Assembly: GCF_000719285.1 (NCBI RefSeq)
Contig: NZ_JOFS01000030.1
Coordinates: forward strand, 62,001-126,000
DNA length: 64,000 bases
Origin: Streptomyces bicolor
GTDB taxonomy: Bacteria; Actinomycetota; Actinomycetes; Streptomycetales; Streptomycetaceae
Direction of reading: 5' to 3'
In this document: positions 43,291 through 52,060 of the stretch, in pieces
Layout: each line of letters begins with the position of its first letter
Position numbering within the stretch: the first letter of the stretch is position 1
Translations under genes and position numbers: made by a program
The notes under the pieces: model-generated
What the model saw: only the letters and a program-made list of their open reading frames with translations
Databases searched by the model: none
Told to the model about the DNA's origin: nothing

Positions 43291-44553
43291 ATGCTGCACC
43301 GGAAGTCACGGCTGTCACGGCGGGCGTTCACGGTGACCGCCCTGTCGGCACTCGTGGCGTCAGGCGGCGCGATGGCGGCGAGTGCCGCCACGGCGGGCGG
43401 GTCGGAGCCGGGCCGGCGACGGGCGATCCGGGAGATGCGCGGTGTATGGGTGGCGACCGTGGCGAACCGGGACTGGCCCTCCGCGCAGGGGCTGACCCCG
43501 GACGAGCAGTGCGACGAGCTGGTCGCTCACCTGGACCGGGCGGCGGACCGCGGTCTGAACACGGTGATCCTCCAGGTGCGGCCCACGGCCGACGCCCTGT
43601 GGCCGTCGCCGTACGAGCCGTGGTCGCAGGTCCTCACCGGTACGCAGGGCCAGGACCCCGGCTGGGACCCGCTCGGCACCGCCGTACGGGAGGCCCACGC
43701 CCGTGGTCTGCAGCTGCACGCCTGGTTCAACCCGTACCGCATCGCCAACCACACGGACCCCGGCAGGCTGGCCGAATCCCACCCCGCCCGCCGCTATCCG
43801 CAGTGGGTGGTGACGTACGGCGGCAAGCTCTACTACAACCCGGGGCTGCCCGAGGTCCGTACCTTCGTGCAGCGGGCGATGCTCGACGCGGTGGAGAAGT
43901 ACCAGGTCGACGGGGTCCACTTCGACGACTACTTCTACCCCTATCCGGTGGCGGGCCAGACCTTCGACGACACCGACGCCTACAACCGCTACGGCGGCGG
44001 CTTCGCGAGCCGGGCCGCGTGGCGGCGGGACAACATCGACAAGCTGGTCATCGAGATGGCGGCCGGCATCCGGCGGATCCGGCCCACCACGCAGTTCGGC
44101 ATCAGCCCGTTCGGCGTGTGGCGCAACGCCGCCACCGACCCGCTCGGCTCCGACTCACGGGCAGGGGTGCAGACATACGACGACCTGTACGCGGACACCC
44201 GCAAGTGGGTCCGCGAGGGCTGGATCGACTACATCTGCCCGCAGCTGTACTGGAACATCGGCTTCGCCGCCGCCGACTACGCCAAGCTCGTGCCCTGGTG
44301 GGCTGAGGTCGCGCGGGGCAGCAGGACGCAGCTGTACATCGGTGAGGCGCTGTACAAGGCCGGTGATCCGGCGCAGCCCGCGGCCTGGCAGGACCCGGCC
44401 GAGCTGTCCCGGCACCTCACCCTGGCAAAGGAGCACCCGGAGCCGAACGGGCATGTCTTCTTCGCCGCGAAGGACGTGGCGACGGACCGGATCGGGGCGA
44501 TGGCGCGGGTGGTGGCCGACCACTACGGGCAGCCGGCCAGGGCACCGCGCTGA
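43291..44553 (+). CDS. Tat-exported GHL10-type glycoside hydrolase-like protein (DUF187 family)
   Basis: 420 residues. The twin-arginine signal SRRAFTVTALSALVASGGAM predicts folded export. The barrel follows the GHL10/YngK pattern: REMRGVWVATVANRDWPSAQ, HLDRAADRGLNTVILQVRPT, GLQLHAWFNPYR, VDGVHFDDYFYPYP and WIDYICPQLYWN. The Asp/Glu residues in HFDDYFYP are the likely catalytic carboxylates. The family probably acts on cell-wall or storage polysaccharide, but substrates are unproven. ATG 43291 with GGAGG nine bases upstream. Confidence 0.88.
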   Translation: MLHRKSRLSRRAFTVTALSALVASGGAMAASAATAGGSEPGRRRAIREMRGVWVATVANRDWPSAQGLTPDEQCDELVAHLDRAADRGLNTVILQVRPTADALWPSPYEPWSQVLTGTQGQDPGWDPLGTAVREAHARGLQLHAWFNPYRIANHTDPGRLAESHPARRYPQWVVTYGGKLYYNPGLPEVRTFVQRAMLDAVEKYQVDGVHFDDYFYPYPVAGQTFDDTDAYNRYGGGFASRAAWRRDNIDKLVIEMAAGIRRIRPTTQFGISPFGVWRNAATDPLGSDSRAGVQTYDDLYADTRKWVREGWIDYICPQLYWNIGFAAADYAKLVPWWAEVARGSRTQLYIGEALYKAGDPAQPAAWQDPAELSRHLTLAKEHPEPNGHVFFAAKDVATDRIGAMARVVADHYGQPARAPR

Positions 44554-44566
44554 TCGACTGCCGGGC

Positions 44567-44770
44567 CTATCGCCCGGTCCGGTGGATGTCCTTGTGACGG
44601 ATCTCGGTGTCGGGGCCGGGGGAGCAGATCCCCTCGTGACCGTCCTCGAAGCGGACGCGGAACGGAGGGTTGCCCTCCTGGCCCAGGACTTCGACGATCT
44701 CGCCGACCTTGTCGTGTTGCCCGACCACCCTGCCGTGCTGGACAAGCTGGTCGCCCACGGTTGCACGCAT
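44567..44770 (-). CDS. DUF1918 small protein
   Basis: 67 residues, an SH3-like beta barrel. It begins MRATVGDQLVQHGRVVGQHD with FRVRFEDGHEGICSPGPD, the DUF1918 consensus common in actinobacteria. Convergent with the GHL10 gene, 13 bp apart. Function unknown. Confidence 0.88.
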   Translation of the reverse strand: MRATVGDQLVQHGRVVGQHDKVGEIVEVLGQEGNPPFRVRFEDGHEGICSPGPDTEIRHKDIHRTGR

Positions 44771-44863
44771 CTGTCGGTCCTCCTCACCAGGAGCGGGAGC
44801 AGCGGTCCGTGGCCTTGAGTCTACGGCGTGGAGCGGTGGTTGGAAGTGGGTCGTACGGCCCGC

Positions 44864-45817
44864 TCAGCCACGCGCCCGCTGGGTCACGGCGATGCACACG
44901 AGTACCGCCGCGGCCGTGAGGGGGGCGGCCACTGTCAGGTGCTCGCCCAGCAGCAGCACCGACCACACCAGTGTGAGCAGGGGCTGGGCCAACTGCAACT
45001 GGCTGGCCTTGGGGATGCCGATGGCCGCCATGCCCCGGTACCAGACGACCAGGCCGAGGAACTGCGAGCCCGCCGCGACCCACAGCAGTCCGGTCACGCC
45101 GTGCCAGTTCAGGTGCACGGGCTCGTACGACAGCGCCACGGCGGCGGCCGGGACGGTGAGCGGCAGACACAGCACCAGCGCCCAGCCGACCACCTGCCAG
45201 CCAGGCATCACCCGGGCCAGCCGACCGCCCTCGGTGTAGCCGGCCGCGCACACCAGCAGCGCCGCGAACAGATACAGGTCGGCCGTGGTCAGCGCGCCGC
45301 CGCTCTGCTGCACGGTGAACGCGACCACGGCACCCGCGCCCACCAGCGCCGCCGTCCAGAAGGTGCGGGACGGGCGGGTGCCGACGCGCAGGGCGGAGAA
45401 CAGGGCGGTGGTCAGCGGAAGCAGGCCGACCACGACGGCGGCGTGCGCGGTGGTGGACGTCTGGAGCGCGAGCGTGGTGAGGAGGGGGAAGCCGAGGACC
45501 ACCCCGGCGGCGACCACCGCGAGGCCGGCCCAGTGTCGGCGGGCGGGAAGCGGCACCCGCAACGCGAGCAGACAGCCCGCCGCGATCAGCGCGGCCAGCA
45601 CGCTGCGCACGGCGACCAGGGACCAGGGGCCGAAACCCTCCAGACCCCAGGCGGTGGCGGGGAAGGTGAGGGAGAAGGCCGCGACACCGAGGGCGGCCTG
45701 GAGGGTGCCGCGCAGGGGTGCCGTGGTCGCTCCACCCGGGGCTGTTGTCGCTGTCGGCGCGGTCGGGGTGGTGACTGCTATCGAGGTCCCGTCGGTAGCG
45801 CTATTCTCTGCTCTCAT
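44864..45817 (-). CDS. EamA/DMT-family exporter
   Basis: 317 residues, ten membrane helices in two EamA repeats (ALGVAAFSLTFPATAWGLEG; the second repeat ends PLLTLVWSVLLLGEHLTVAA). Typical exporters of amino acids or metabolites. A Thr/Ala/Pro-rich tail of 35 residues precedes TM1. ATG 45817 overlaps the start codon of the divergent MocR gene (ATGCAT), so both messages must have essentially no leader or overlapping promoters. MocR proteins often control a divergent transporter. Confidence 0.88.
   Translation of the reverse strand: MRAENSATDGTSIAVTTPTAPTATTAPGGATTAPLRGTLQAALGVAAFSLTFPATAWGLEGFGPWSLVAVRSVLAALIAAGCLLALRVPLPARRHWAGLAVVAAGVVLGFPLLTTLALQTSTTAHAAVVVGLLPLTTALFSALRVGTRPSRTFWTAALVGAGAVVAFTVQQSGGALTTADLYLFAALLVCAAGYTEGGRLARVMPGWQVVGWALVLCLPLTVPAAAVALSYEPVHLNWHGVTGLLWVAAGSQFLGLVVWYRGMAAIGIPKASQLQLAQPLLTLVWSVLLLGEHLTVAAPLTAAAVLVCIAVTQRARG
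45802..45807 (+). promoter_or_regulatory. -10 element for a leaderless MocR transcript
   Basis: TATTCT lies eight bases upstream of ATG 45816, so the transcription start should fall at or within a few bases of the start codon. No good -35 is visible. Confidence 0.4.
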
Positions 45818-47258
45818 GCATGAGCGTAGCAGCGTCGGTGAACTGGCGAGTCGGCTGCGACGGGAGCTGGACCGCTACTCTCCGGGTGGAAAGCTCCCGT
45901 CGAGCCGGGTTCTCGTCGAGCGGTTCAAGGTGAGCCCGGTGACCGTCTCCCGTGCCCTGGCGCAGCTGGCCGCCGAGGGGCTGGTGGTCACCCGGCCGGG
46001 CGCCGGAGCCTTTCGCGCCGAACCTCGTACGCAGGTCGCCCCGGTCGGCGACACCTCCTGGCAGGAGGTGACGCTCAGCGCGGACGCCGCCGCGGATCTC
46101 GTACCGCGCTCGGTGGACGCCTCCGGGGTGCTGGCCACGCTGTCCGCCCCGCCGCCCGGCGTGATCGAGTTCAACGGCGGCTATCTGCACCAGTCGTTGC
46201 AGCCGGAGCGGGCGATGGCCGCCGCGCTGTCGCGGGCCGGCCGCCGGCCCGGGGCGTGGGGGAGGCCGCCCGTGGAAGGGTTGCCGGAGCTGCGGGAGTG
46301 GTTCGCGCGCAGCATCGGCGGGCCGGGCGGCCCGGTCACGGCGGCCGAGGTGCTGATCACCGCCGGCGGTCAGTCGGCCCTGACGACCGCGCTGCGGGCG
46401 CTCGCACCGCCGGGCGCTCCGGTGCTGGTCGAGTCACCGACGTACCCCGGCATGCTGGCGATCGCCCGCGCGGCCGGCCTGCGCCCGATCCCGGTCCCGG
46501 TCGACCCGGACGGGGTACGGCCGTCGCTGCTCGCCGACGCCTTCCGGGCGACCGGCGCCCGGGTGTTCGTCTGCCAGCCGCTGTTCCAGAACCCGACCGG
46601 TGCGCTGCTCGCCCCCGAGCGGCGTGGCGAGGTCCTGCGCATCGCGCGGGAGGCCGGCGCCTTCGTCGCCGAGGACGACTTCGTACGACGGCTGGTGCAC
46701 GAGGACGCGGGGCCGCTGCCGCGTCCGCTGGCCGCCGACGATCCCGACGGCGTCGTCGTCCATGTCTGCTCACTGACCAAGGCGACCTCGCCGAGCTTCC
46801 GGCTGAGCGCGCTCGCCGCCCGGGGCCCGGTGCTGGAGCGGCTGCGCGCCATCCAGGTCGTCGACACCTTTTTCGTGCCCCGGCCCCTGCAGGAGGCCGC
46901 GCTCGAACTCGTGGGCTCGCCCGCCTGGCCGCGTCATCTGCGGGCGATCTCCGCCGAGTTGAAGACCCGCCGCGACGCCATGACGGCGGCCCTGCGCCTC
47001 GACCTCCCCGAACTCGCCCTCCCGCACATCCCGTCCGGCGGCTACCACCTGTGGCTCCGCCTCCCCGACGGCATCGAAGAGACGGCCCTGACCTCCGCCG
47101 CCCTGCGCGCGGGCGTCGCGATCACGCCGGGCCGCCCGTACTTCAGCGCGGAACCCCCGGCCGGTCACGTGCGGTTGAGCTTCGCGGCGGTGGCGGGGGT
47201 GGGGGAGATCGCGGAGGGGGTACGGCGACTCCGTACGGCGTGTGACGAGGTGCTCTAG
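45816..47258 (+). CDS. MocR-type regulator (GntR HTH fused to aminotransferase domain)
   Basis: 480 residues. The winged helix is at about 4-75 (LASRLRRELDRYSPGGKLPS, then VSPVTVSRALAQLAAEGLVV). The class I aminotransferase-like domain follows, with GQSALTTALRALAPPG, PLFQNPTGALL, VAEDDFVRRL and the PLP lysine in CSLTKATSPSFRLSALA. Such regulators bind PLP or an external aldimine. The TAG stop lies within the terminal repeat of the inserted element that follows. It is head-to-head with the EamA exporter gene, its probable target. Confidence 0.92.
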   Translation: MHERSSVGELASRLRRELDRYSPGGKLPSSRVLVERFKVSPVTVSRALAQLAAEGLVVTRPGAGAFRAEPRTQVAPVGDTSWQEVTLSADAAADLVPRSVDASGVLATLSAPPPGVIEFNGGYLHQSLQPERAMAAALSRAGRRPGAWGRPPVEGLPELREWFARSIGGPGGPVTAAEVLITAGGQSALTTALRALAPPGAPVLVESPTYPGMLAIARAAGLRPIPVPVDPDGVRPSLLADAFRATGARVFVCQPLFQNPTGALLAPERRGEVLRIAREAGAFVAEDDFVRRLVHEDAGPLPRPLAADDPDGVVVHVCSLTKATSPSFRLSALAARGPVLERLRAIQVVDTFFVPRPLQEAALELVGSPAWPRHLRAISAELKTRRDAMTAALRLDLPELALPHIPSGGYHLWLRLPDGIEETALTSAALRAGVAITPGRPYFSAEPPAGHVRLSFAAVAGVGEIAEGVRRLRTACDEVL

Positions 47259-47411
47259 GTCCTGTCGTCAAATTCCCGTCGTCCGCCCGAAGGGCGGGCC
47301 CGGCGGCGTCTGGTGCGTGCGATCGCAAGGCGCCGGAGCCGCCCTCGATGGCTCTGGGGGAGTGCGTGCCAGGCGTCGCCGGGCAGGCGGGAATTTGACG
47401 ACAGGGCCTAG
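47255..47411. mobile_element. MITE-like element with 23-bp terminal inverted repeats, CTAG target duplication
   Basis: The ends at 47256-47278 and 47388-47410 are inverted repeats matching at 22 of 23 positions (core CCTGTCGTCAAATTCCCG). The interior is itself largely palindromic and codes for nothing, about 150 bp in all. Both ends are bordered by CTAG (47255-47258 and 47408-47411), matching the 4-bp YTAR/CTAG duplication made by IS5-group elements. Probably mobilised in trans by an IS5-family transposase elsewhere. Confidence 0.75.
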
Positions 47412-47585
47412 GTGCGGGGGAGCGGTGTGAGGCCGCACGCGAACTCCGCCTCCTCCAAGAGTTCCAGAGGCAGGCGTATGCCCGTGAGGCGGTGGCGAGG
47501 GCGAACGCCGTCTCGGTGTGGTCGTGCAGGCGAAGAGCGGCTCGAAGTGCAGGCGTGCCCGCAGCGTCGCACCCGCCACTGACAA
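47408..47585 (-). pseudogene. Frameshifted small minus-strand gene
   Basis: Coding signal jumps frame twice: ATG 47585 opens VAGATLRARLHFEPLFACTT, another frame continues ETAFALATAS, and a third gives RLTGIRLPLELLEEAEFACG followed by LTPLPRT and TAG at 47408. Stitched together this is a smooth 55-60-residue protein. I do not recognise the family. The stop codon is part of the CTAG bordering the inserted element. Confidence 0.45.
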
Positions 47586-47647
47586 CGCCCCGCCCGCCAG
47601 GGGAAAACCGCTCGACGCCCTCGCCCCCGGCCTGCGAATCTCGCCCC

Positions 47648-48082
47648 ATGACCGACACTCCGCCCCTCGCCGAGGGCTACGAGATCTCGACCGACCCCGA
47701 CCGCATCGACGCCGAGCGTGTGCACCGGTGGCTGTCCACCGACGCGTACTGGGCGATCGGGCGGGCGCGGGAGAAGCAGGACCGGGCGATCGAGGGCTCG
47801 CTGAACTTCGGGGTGTACGTGACGGTCTCGGGGGAGCAGGTGGCGTATGCCCGGGTCATCACTGATCGGGCGACCTTCGCGTGGCTGTGCGATGTGTACG
47901 TCGATCCCTCGGTGCGCGGCAAGGGGATCGGGACGGCACTCGTCGGGGGTGTGCGCGAGCACCTGCGGCCGTACGGGCTGAAGCGGATGCTGCTCGCGAC
48001 GCACGACGCGCACGGCGTCTACGAGAAGCTCGGGTTCGCGCCGCTGGAGAGGCCGGACCAGTGGATGACGCTCCACTTCTGA
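47648..48082 (+). CDS. GNAT-family N-acetyltransferase
   Basis: 144 residues. The acetyl-CoA-binding motif A is clear: LCDVYVDPSVRGKGIGTALV. The C-terminal AHGVYEKLGFAPLERPDQWM places it in the Acetyltransf_1 group that often acts on small amines or peptides. ATG 47648. About 150 bp separate it from the next gene. Acceptor unknown. Confidence 0.9.
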   Translation: MTDTPPLAEGYEISTDPDRIDAERVHRWLSTDAYWAIGRAREKQDRAIEGSLNFGVYVTVSGEQVAYARVITDRATFAWLCDVYVDPSVRGKGIGTALVGGVREHLRPYGLKRMLLATHDAHGVYEKLGFAPLERPDQWMTLHF

Positions 48083-48233
48083 CAACTCCGGTCGCTGTAC
48101 TTGAACTTCCAACAGCTCGATTTCCGGCGACTTGTCCGCCTGATCCTGACCCCGCAGTAAGGTTCCACCAACCCTCGGTGACGCCTCCACAACGCCTCTT
48201 GACCTGCGCACCTTCGCGACACACCATCGCCGC

Positions 48234-48827
48234 ATGCCACTTCGGGTCACGTTCGTCGCCGCAGCGCGCAGCTCACCGCTGCTCGCCGAGCGCTTCGAGG
48301 ACGACCGGCCGCTGGACCAGGCCGGCTGGGACGAGGTGCAGGGCGTCGCGCGCGACCTGCTGCCCCTGGCGGCCGCCGAGCTGCGCTACTGCTCACCGAC
48401 CCCGCGCAGCCGTGCCACCGGTGACGCCCTCGGCTATGCCCCGCTGGTGCAACTCGCCCTGCGCGACTGTGACATGGGTCGCTGGCGGGGGCTGACCCTC
48501 GGCGAGGCGATGGCCCGGGAGCCGGAGGCGGTGGACGCTTGGCTGGCCGACCCGCGCGCCACGCCGCACGGCGGTGAGTCGCTGATCGCGTTCATCTCAC
48601 GTGTGGGCGGCTGGCTCGACACCCGGCCCGTGGAGGACGGCGGCCGGATCGTCGCCGTGGCCGAACCCTCAGTCATCCGCGCCGCCCTGGTGTACGCGCT
48701 GAAGGCGCCGCCGGCTACCTACTGGAACCTCGACGTGCGCCCCCTGTCGACGACCACCGTGACCGGCCGGGCGGGCCGCTGGAACCTCCGCTTCGACGGG
48801 GCGCAGGCTCAGCCCTCGCGCGCGTAG
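48234..48827 (+). CDS. Histidine-phosphatase-fold protein lacking catalytic histidines
   Basis: 197 residues. The fold markers are present: CSPTPRSRATGDALG, DMGRWRGLTLGEA, PHGGESLIAFISRVGGWL, VIRAALVYAL. The N-terminal RHG is replaced by FVAAARSSPL and the second catalytic His (usual SHGGVIRA) by VAEPSVIRA. Both catalytic histidines are therefore absent and phosphatase activity is unlikely. It could bind a phosphorylated ligand or be structural. The last 19 bp overlap the convergent DUF6314 gene. Confidence 0.82.
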   Translation: MPLRVTFVAAARSSPLLAERFEDDRPLDQAGWDEVQGVARDLLPLAAAELRYCSPTPRSRATGDALGYAPLVQLALRDCDMGRWRGLTLGEAMAREPEAVDAWLADPRATPHGGESLIAFISRVGGWLDTRPVEDGGRIVAVAEPSVIRAALVYALKAPPATYWNLDVRPLSTTTVTGRAGRWNLRFDGAQAQPSRA

Positions 48828-49252
48828 TCGGTACTGAGGACGAGTTCCTTGGCCGGGCCGCGCACCCGCCACACCGTCCGCCAGTGGTCCTCGTCCCGGA
48901 CGGTGAACTCGCCCCGGTAGAGGTCGGCGGAGCAGGGGTGGTCGGCGATGTGCCGCCCGCAGGTCAGGTCCAGGTCGTGGAAGTGTCGTCCGTCGGCGAA
49001 CCGCACCTCCACGGTGCCCGGCGTCACGCCCGGCAGGAAGCGCAGCGTCCGCTCGGCGGGGCGCCCGACGCCCCGCCAGCGGAAAGTGCCGGACTCCTCG
49101 TGCAGCAGCCCGCCGTTCTCCAGTCGGCCGAAAACCGTCGTACCGGAGAACTCCCCTTCCTCCCCGCTCGCGAGGTCCCGCACGGTTCGCTCGACCCGCC
49201 AGCTCCCGGCCAGATAGGTCAGCACATCCGGAACCGGCCAGAACTCGCCCAT
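48809..49252 (-). CDS. DUF6314-type lipocalin-like protein
   Basis: 147 residues, a beta-rich, lipocalin-like small domain. It begins VPDVLTYLAGSWRVERTVRD and has GEFSGTTVFGRL, the aromatic FRWRG repeat and YRGEFTVRDEDHWRTVWRVR. ATG 49252 has GGAGGTGA eight bases upstream; the longer frame to 49396 runs into the promoter of the arabinofuranosidase gene. A hydrophobic-ligand pocket is plausible. Function unknown. Confidence 0.75.
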   Translation of the reverse strand: MGEFWPVPDVLTYLAGSWRVERTVRDLASGEEGEFSGTTVFGRLENGGLLHEESGTFRWRGVGRPAERTLRFLPGVTPGTVEVRFADGRHFHDLDLTCGRHIADHPCSADLYRGEFTVRDEDHWRTVWRVRGPAKELVLSTDYAREG

Positions 49253-49302
49253 CCGTCGCTCACCTCCCACCGCTTCCGACACTTTCGATACCGCCCGACC
49301 TG

Positions 49303-49332
49303 TTGACGCTCTCAAATCCCCCTCCCTATCTT
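49303..49332 (+). promoter_or_regulatory. Promoter of the arabinofuranosidase gene
   Basis: TTGACG, an 18-bp spacer and TATCTT, 58 bp before ATG 49390. A spaced inverted repeat, GTTCGAA (49336-49342) and TTCGAAC (49364-49370), lies just after the expected start site and may bind a sugar-responsive repressor. Confidence 0.65.
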
Positions 49333-49389
49333 GCCGTTCGAAGTGCTGATCAATGTCTGATATTTCGAACATCGAGCCGCGGAGTGTCC

Positions 49390-51864
49390 ATGTCACGCAC
49401 GCGCTGGAGATACGGCGTCGCCACCACCGCCTTCCTGGTGGCGGCCGGCCTCATCCCCGCCCCCGCCCACGCCGAGGACGTCACCGACTACGCCATCACC
49501 GTCGACCCCACCACCCAGGGCGCGAAGATCGACGACACGATGTACGGCGTCTTCTTCGAGGACATCAACCGGGCCGCGGACGGCGGTCTGTACGCCGAGC
49601 TCGTGCAGAACCGGTCCTTCGAGTACTCCACGGACGACAACCGGTCGTACACGCCCCTCACCTCCTGGACCGTTGACGGCACCGGGCAGGTCGTGAACGA
49701 CGCCGGCCGGCTGGGCGAGCACAACCGCAACTACCTTTCCCTGGGCGCCGGTTCGGCCGTCACGAACGCCGGTTACAACACCGGGATCCGGGTGGAGCAG
49801 GGCAAGCGGTACGACTTCTCGGTGTGGGCCCGGGCCGAGAACGGCAGCACGTTGAGCGTCACGCTCAAGGACGCCGCCGGCGCGCTGGCGACCGCCCGCC
49901 AGGTCGCCGTCAAGGGCGGCTGGGCCAAGTACAGGGCCACGTTCACCGCCACCCGCACCAGCAACCGCGGCCGCCTCGCCGTCGCCGCCACGAACGCGGC
50001 GGCCCTTGACATGGTGTCGCTGTTCCCGCGCGACACCTACAAGAACCAGCCGAACGGCCTGCGCAAGGACCTCGCCGAGAAGATCGCCGCCCTGAAGCCG
50101 GGCTTCGTGCGCTTCCCCGGCGGCTGCCTGGTCAACACGGGTTCGATGGAGGACTACAGCGAGGCCTCGGGCTGGCAGCGCAAGCGCTCCTACCAGTGGA
50201 AGGACACCATCGGCCCGGTCGAGGAGCGCGCCACCAACGCCAACTTCTGGGGCTACAACCAGAGCTACGGCCTCGGCTACTACGAGTACTTCCGCTTCTC
50301 CGAGGACATCGGCGCCATGCCGCTGCCCGTCGTACCGGCCCTGGTGACCGGCTGCGGCCAGAACAAGGCCGTCGACGACGAGGCGCTGCTCAAGCGGCAC
50401 ATCCAGGACACCCTCGACCTCATCGAGTTCGCAGGCGGCCCGGCGACCTCCAAGTGGGGCAAGGTGCGCGCCGAGATGGGCCACCCCAAGCCCTTCCACC
50501 TCACCCACATCGGAGTCGGCAACGAGGAGAACCTCCCCAACGAGTTCTTCGCCCGCTTCCAGCGGTTCCGCGCCGCCATCGAGGCCAAGTACCCGGACAT
50601 CACGGTCATCTCCAACTCCGGTCCGGACGACAGCGGCACGACCTTCGACACCGCCTGGAAGCTGAACCGCGAGGCGAACGTCGACATGGTCGACGAGCAC
50701 TACTACAACAACCCGAACTGGTTCCTGCAGAACAACGACCGCTACGACTCCTACGACCGCGGCGGCCCGAAGGTCTTCCTCGGCGAGTACGCCTCCCAGG
50801 GCAACGCCTGGAAGAACGGTCTCGCCGAAGCCGCGTTCATGACCGGCCTGGAACGCAACGCGGACGTCGTCAAGCTCGCCTCGTACGCCCCGCTGCTCGC
50901 CAACGAGGACTACGTCCAGTGGCGCCCGGACCTGATCTGGTTCAACAACCGCGCCTCCTGGAACTCGACCAACTACGAGGTCCAGAAGCTGTTCATGAAC
51001 AACGTCGGCGACCGGGTCGTCCCGTCGAAGGCCACGACCACGCCGAACGTCAGCGGCCCGATCACCGGTGCCGTCGGACTGTCGACCTGGGCGACCAGCG
51101 CCGCGTACGACGACGTGAAGGTCACCGCGGCGGACGGCTCGACCCTGCTGAGCGACGACTTCTCCGGTGACGGGACGAAGTGGACGCACAACGGCACCGG
51201 CAGCTGGAGCGTCCAGGACGGCCAGTACGTCCAGACGGACGCCGCCGCCGAGAACACCATGGTGTCGGCCGGTGACCCGTCCTGGCACGACTACGACCTG
51301 CATGTGAAGGCCACCAAGAAGTCCGGCAAGGAGGGCTTCCTCGTCGCCTTCGGCGTCAAGGACACCGGCAACTACTACTGGTGGAACCTCGGTGGCTGGA
51401 ACAACACCCAGTCCGCCGTCGAGCAGGCCGTGGACGGCGGCAAGGGCACGCTGATGACCAAGGCCGGGTCCATCGAGACGGGGCGCGCCTACGACATCGA
51501 CATCAAGGTGCGCGGCCGCCAGGTCACCCTCTACCTGGACGGCCAGGAGTGGGGCAGCTTCACCGACGACAAGCCGGCCGAGCCGTTCCGCCAGGTCGTT
51601 ACCAAGGACGCCCGGACCGGTGACCTGATCGTCAAGGTCGTCAACGCCCAGTCCGCCCAGGCCCGTACGGCCATCGACCTGGGCACCGCCCGCGTCGCCG
51701 CCACGGCCCGGGTGACCACTCTCGCCGCCGACCAGGACGCGGTGAACACCGAGACGGACACGCCGGTCGCCCCGGCTACGTCCACCTTCTCGGGGGTCGC
51801 CGAGAAGTTCACGTACACCTTCCCGCCGAACTCGGTCACCTTCCTGCGGATCAAGCAGAGGTAG
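49390..51864 (+). CDS. Secreted GH51 alpha-L-arabinofuranosidase with extra laminin-G/CBM-like domain
   Basis: 824 residues. A Sec signal peptide (YGVATTAFLVAAGLIPAPAHA) is followed by the GH51 N-terminal part (YGVFFEDINRAADGGLYAEL), a carbohydrate-binding-like insertion (about residues 85-225), and the catalytic barrel. The acid/base Glu lies in HIGVGNEENLPNEF and the nucleophile Glu in VFLGEYASQG. A concanavalin-like region (about 575-745; WTHNGTGSWSVQDGQY, YYWWNLGGWNN) is inserted before the C-terminal beta-sandwich. It releases arabinose from plant hemicellulose outside the cell. ATG 49390 fits the signal peptide. Confidence 0.93.
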   Translation: MSRTRWRYGVATTAFLVAAGLIPAPAHAEDVTDYAITVDPTTQGAKIDDTMYGVFFEDINRAADGGLYAELVQNRSFEYSTDDNRSYTPLTSWTVDGTGQVVNDAGRLGEHNRNYLSLGAGSAVTNAGYNTGIRVEQGKRYDFSVWARAENGSTLSVTLKDAAGALATARQVAVKGGWAKYRATFTATRTSNRGRLAVAATNAAALDMVSLFPRDTYKNQPNGLRKDLAEKIAALKPGFVRFPGGCLVNTGSMEDYSEASGWQRKRSYQWKDTIGPVEERATNANFWGYNQSYGLGYYEYFRFSEDIGAMPLPVVPALVTGCGQNKAVDDEALLKRHIQDTLDLIEFAGGPATSKWGKVRAEMGHPKPFHLTHIGVGNEENLPNEFFARFQRFRAAIEAKYPDITVISNSGPDDSGTTFDTAWKLNREANVDMVDEHYYNNPNWFLQNNDRYDSYDRGGPKVFLGEYASQGNAWKNGLAEAAFMTGLERNADVVKLASYAPLLANEDYVQWRPDLIWFNNRASWNSTNYEVQKLFMNNVGDRVVPSKATTTPNVSGPITGAVGLSTWATSAAYDDVKVTAADGSTLLSDDFSGDGTKWTHNGTGSWSVQDGQYVQTDAAAENTMVSAGDPSWHDYDLHVKATKKSGKEGFLVAFGVKDTGNYYWWNLGGWNNTQSAVEQAVDGGKGTLMTKAGSIETGRAYDIDIKVRGRQVTLYLDGQEWGSFTDDKPAEPFRQVVTKDARTGDLIVKVVNAQSAQARTAIDLGTARVAATARVTTLAADQDAVNTETDTPVAPATSTFSGVAEKFTYTFPPNSVTFLRIKQR

Positions 51865-52060
51865 TCCGCGCAAGGTCCGCGGAGCCGGTTCCGTCGGTGG
51901 GTCGTTGCCCGGGTGGCAGCGGCCCACCGCCGAGCCTGGTGGACCCGGACGGGTGAGTCCGGCGGGCCGGGGGGCTTCGGGGCGTCGAGACTGAGGGCCG
52001 GGTACCGCACGCGAGATCGGAGGCCTCCCATGAGTGGTTGCGGCCGCCTGTGAGCACCGA

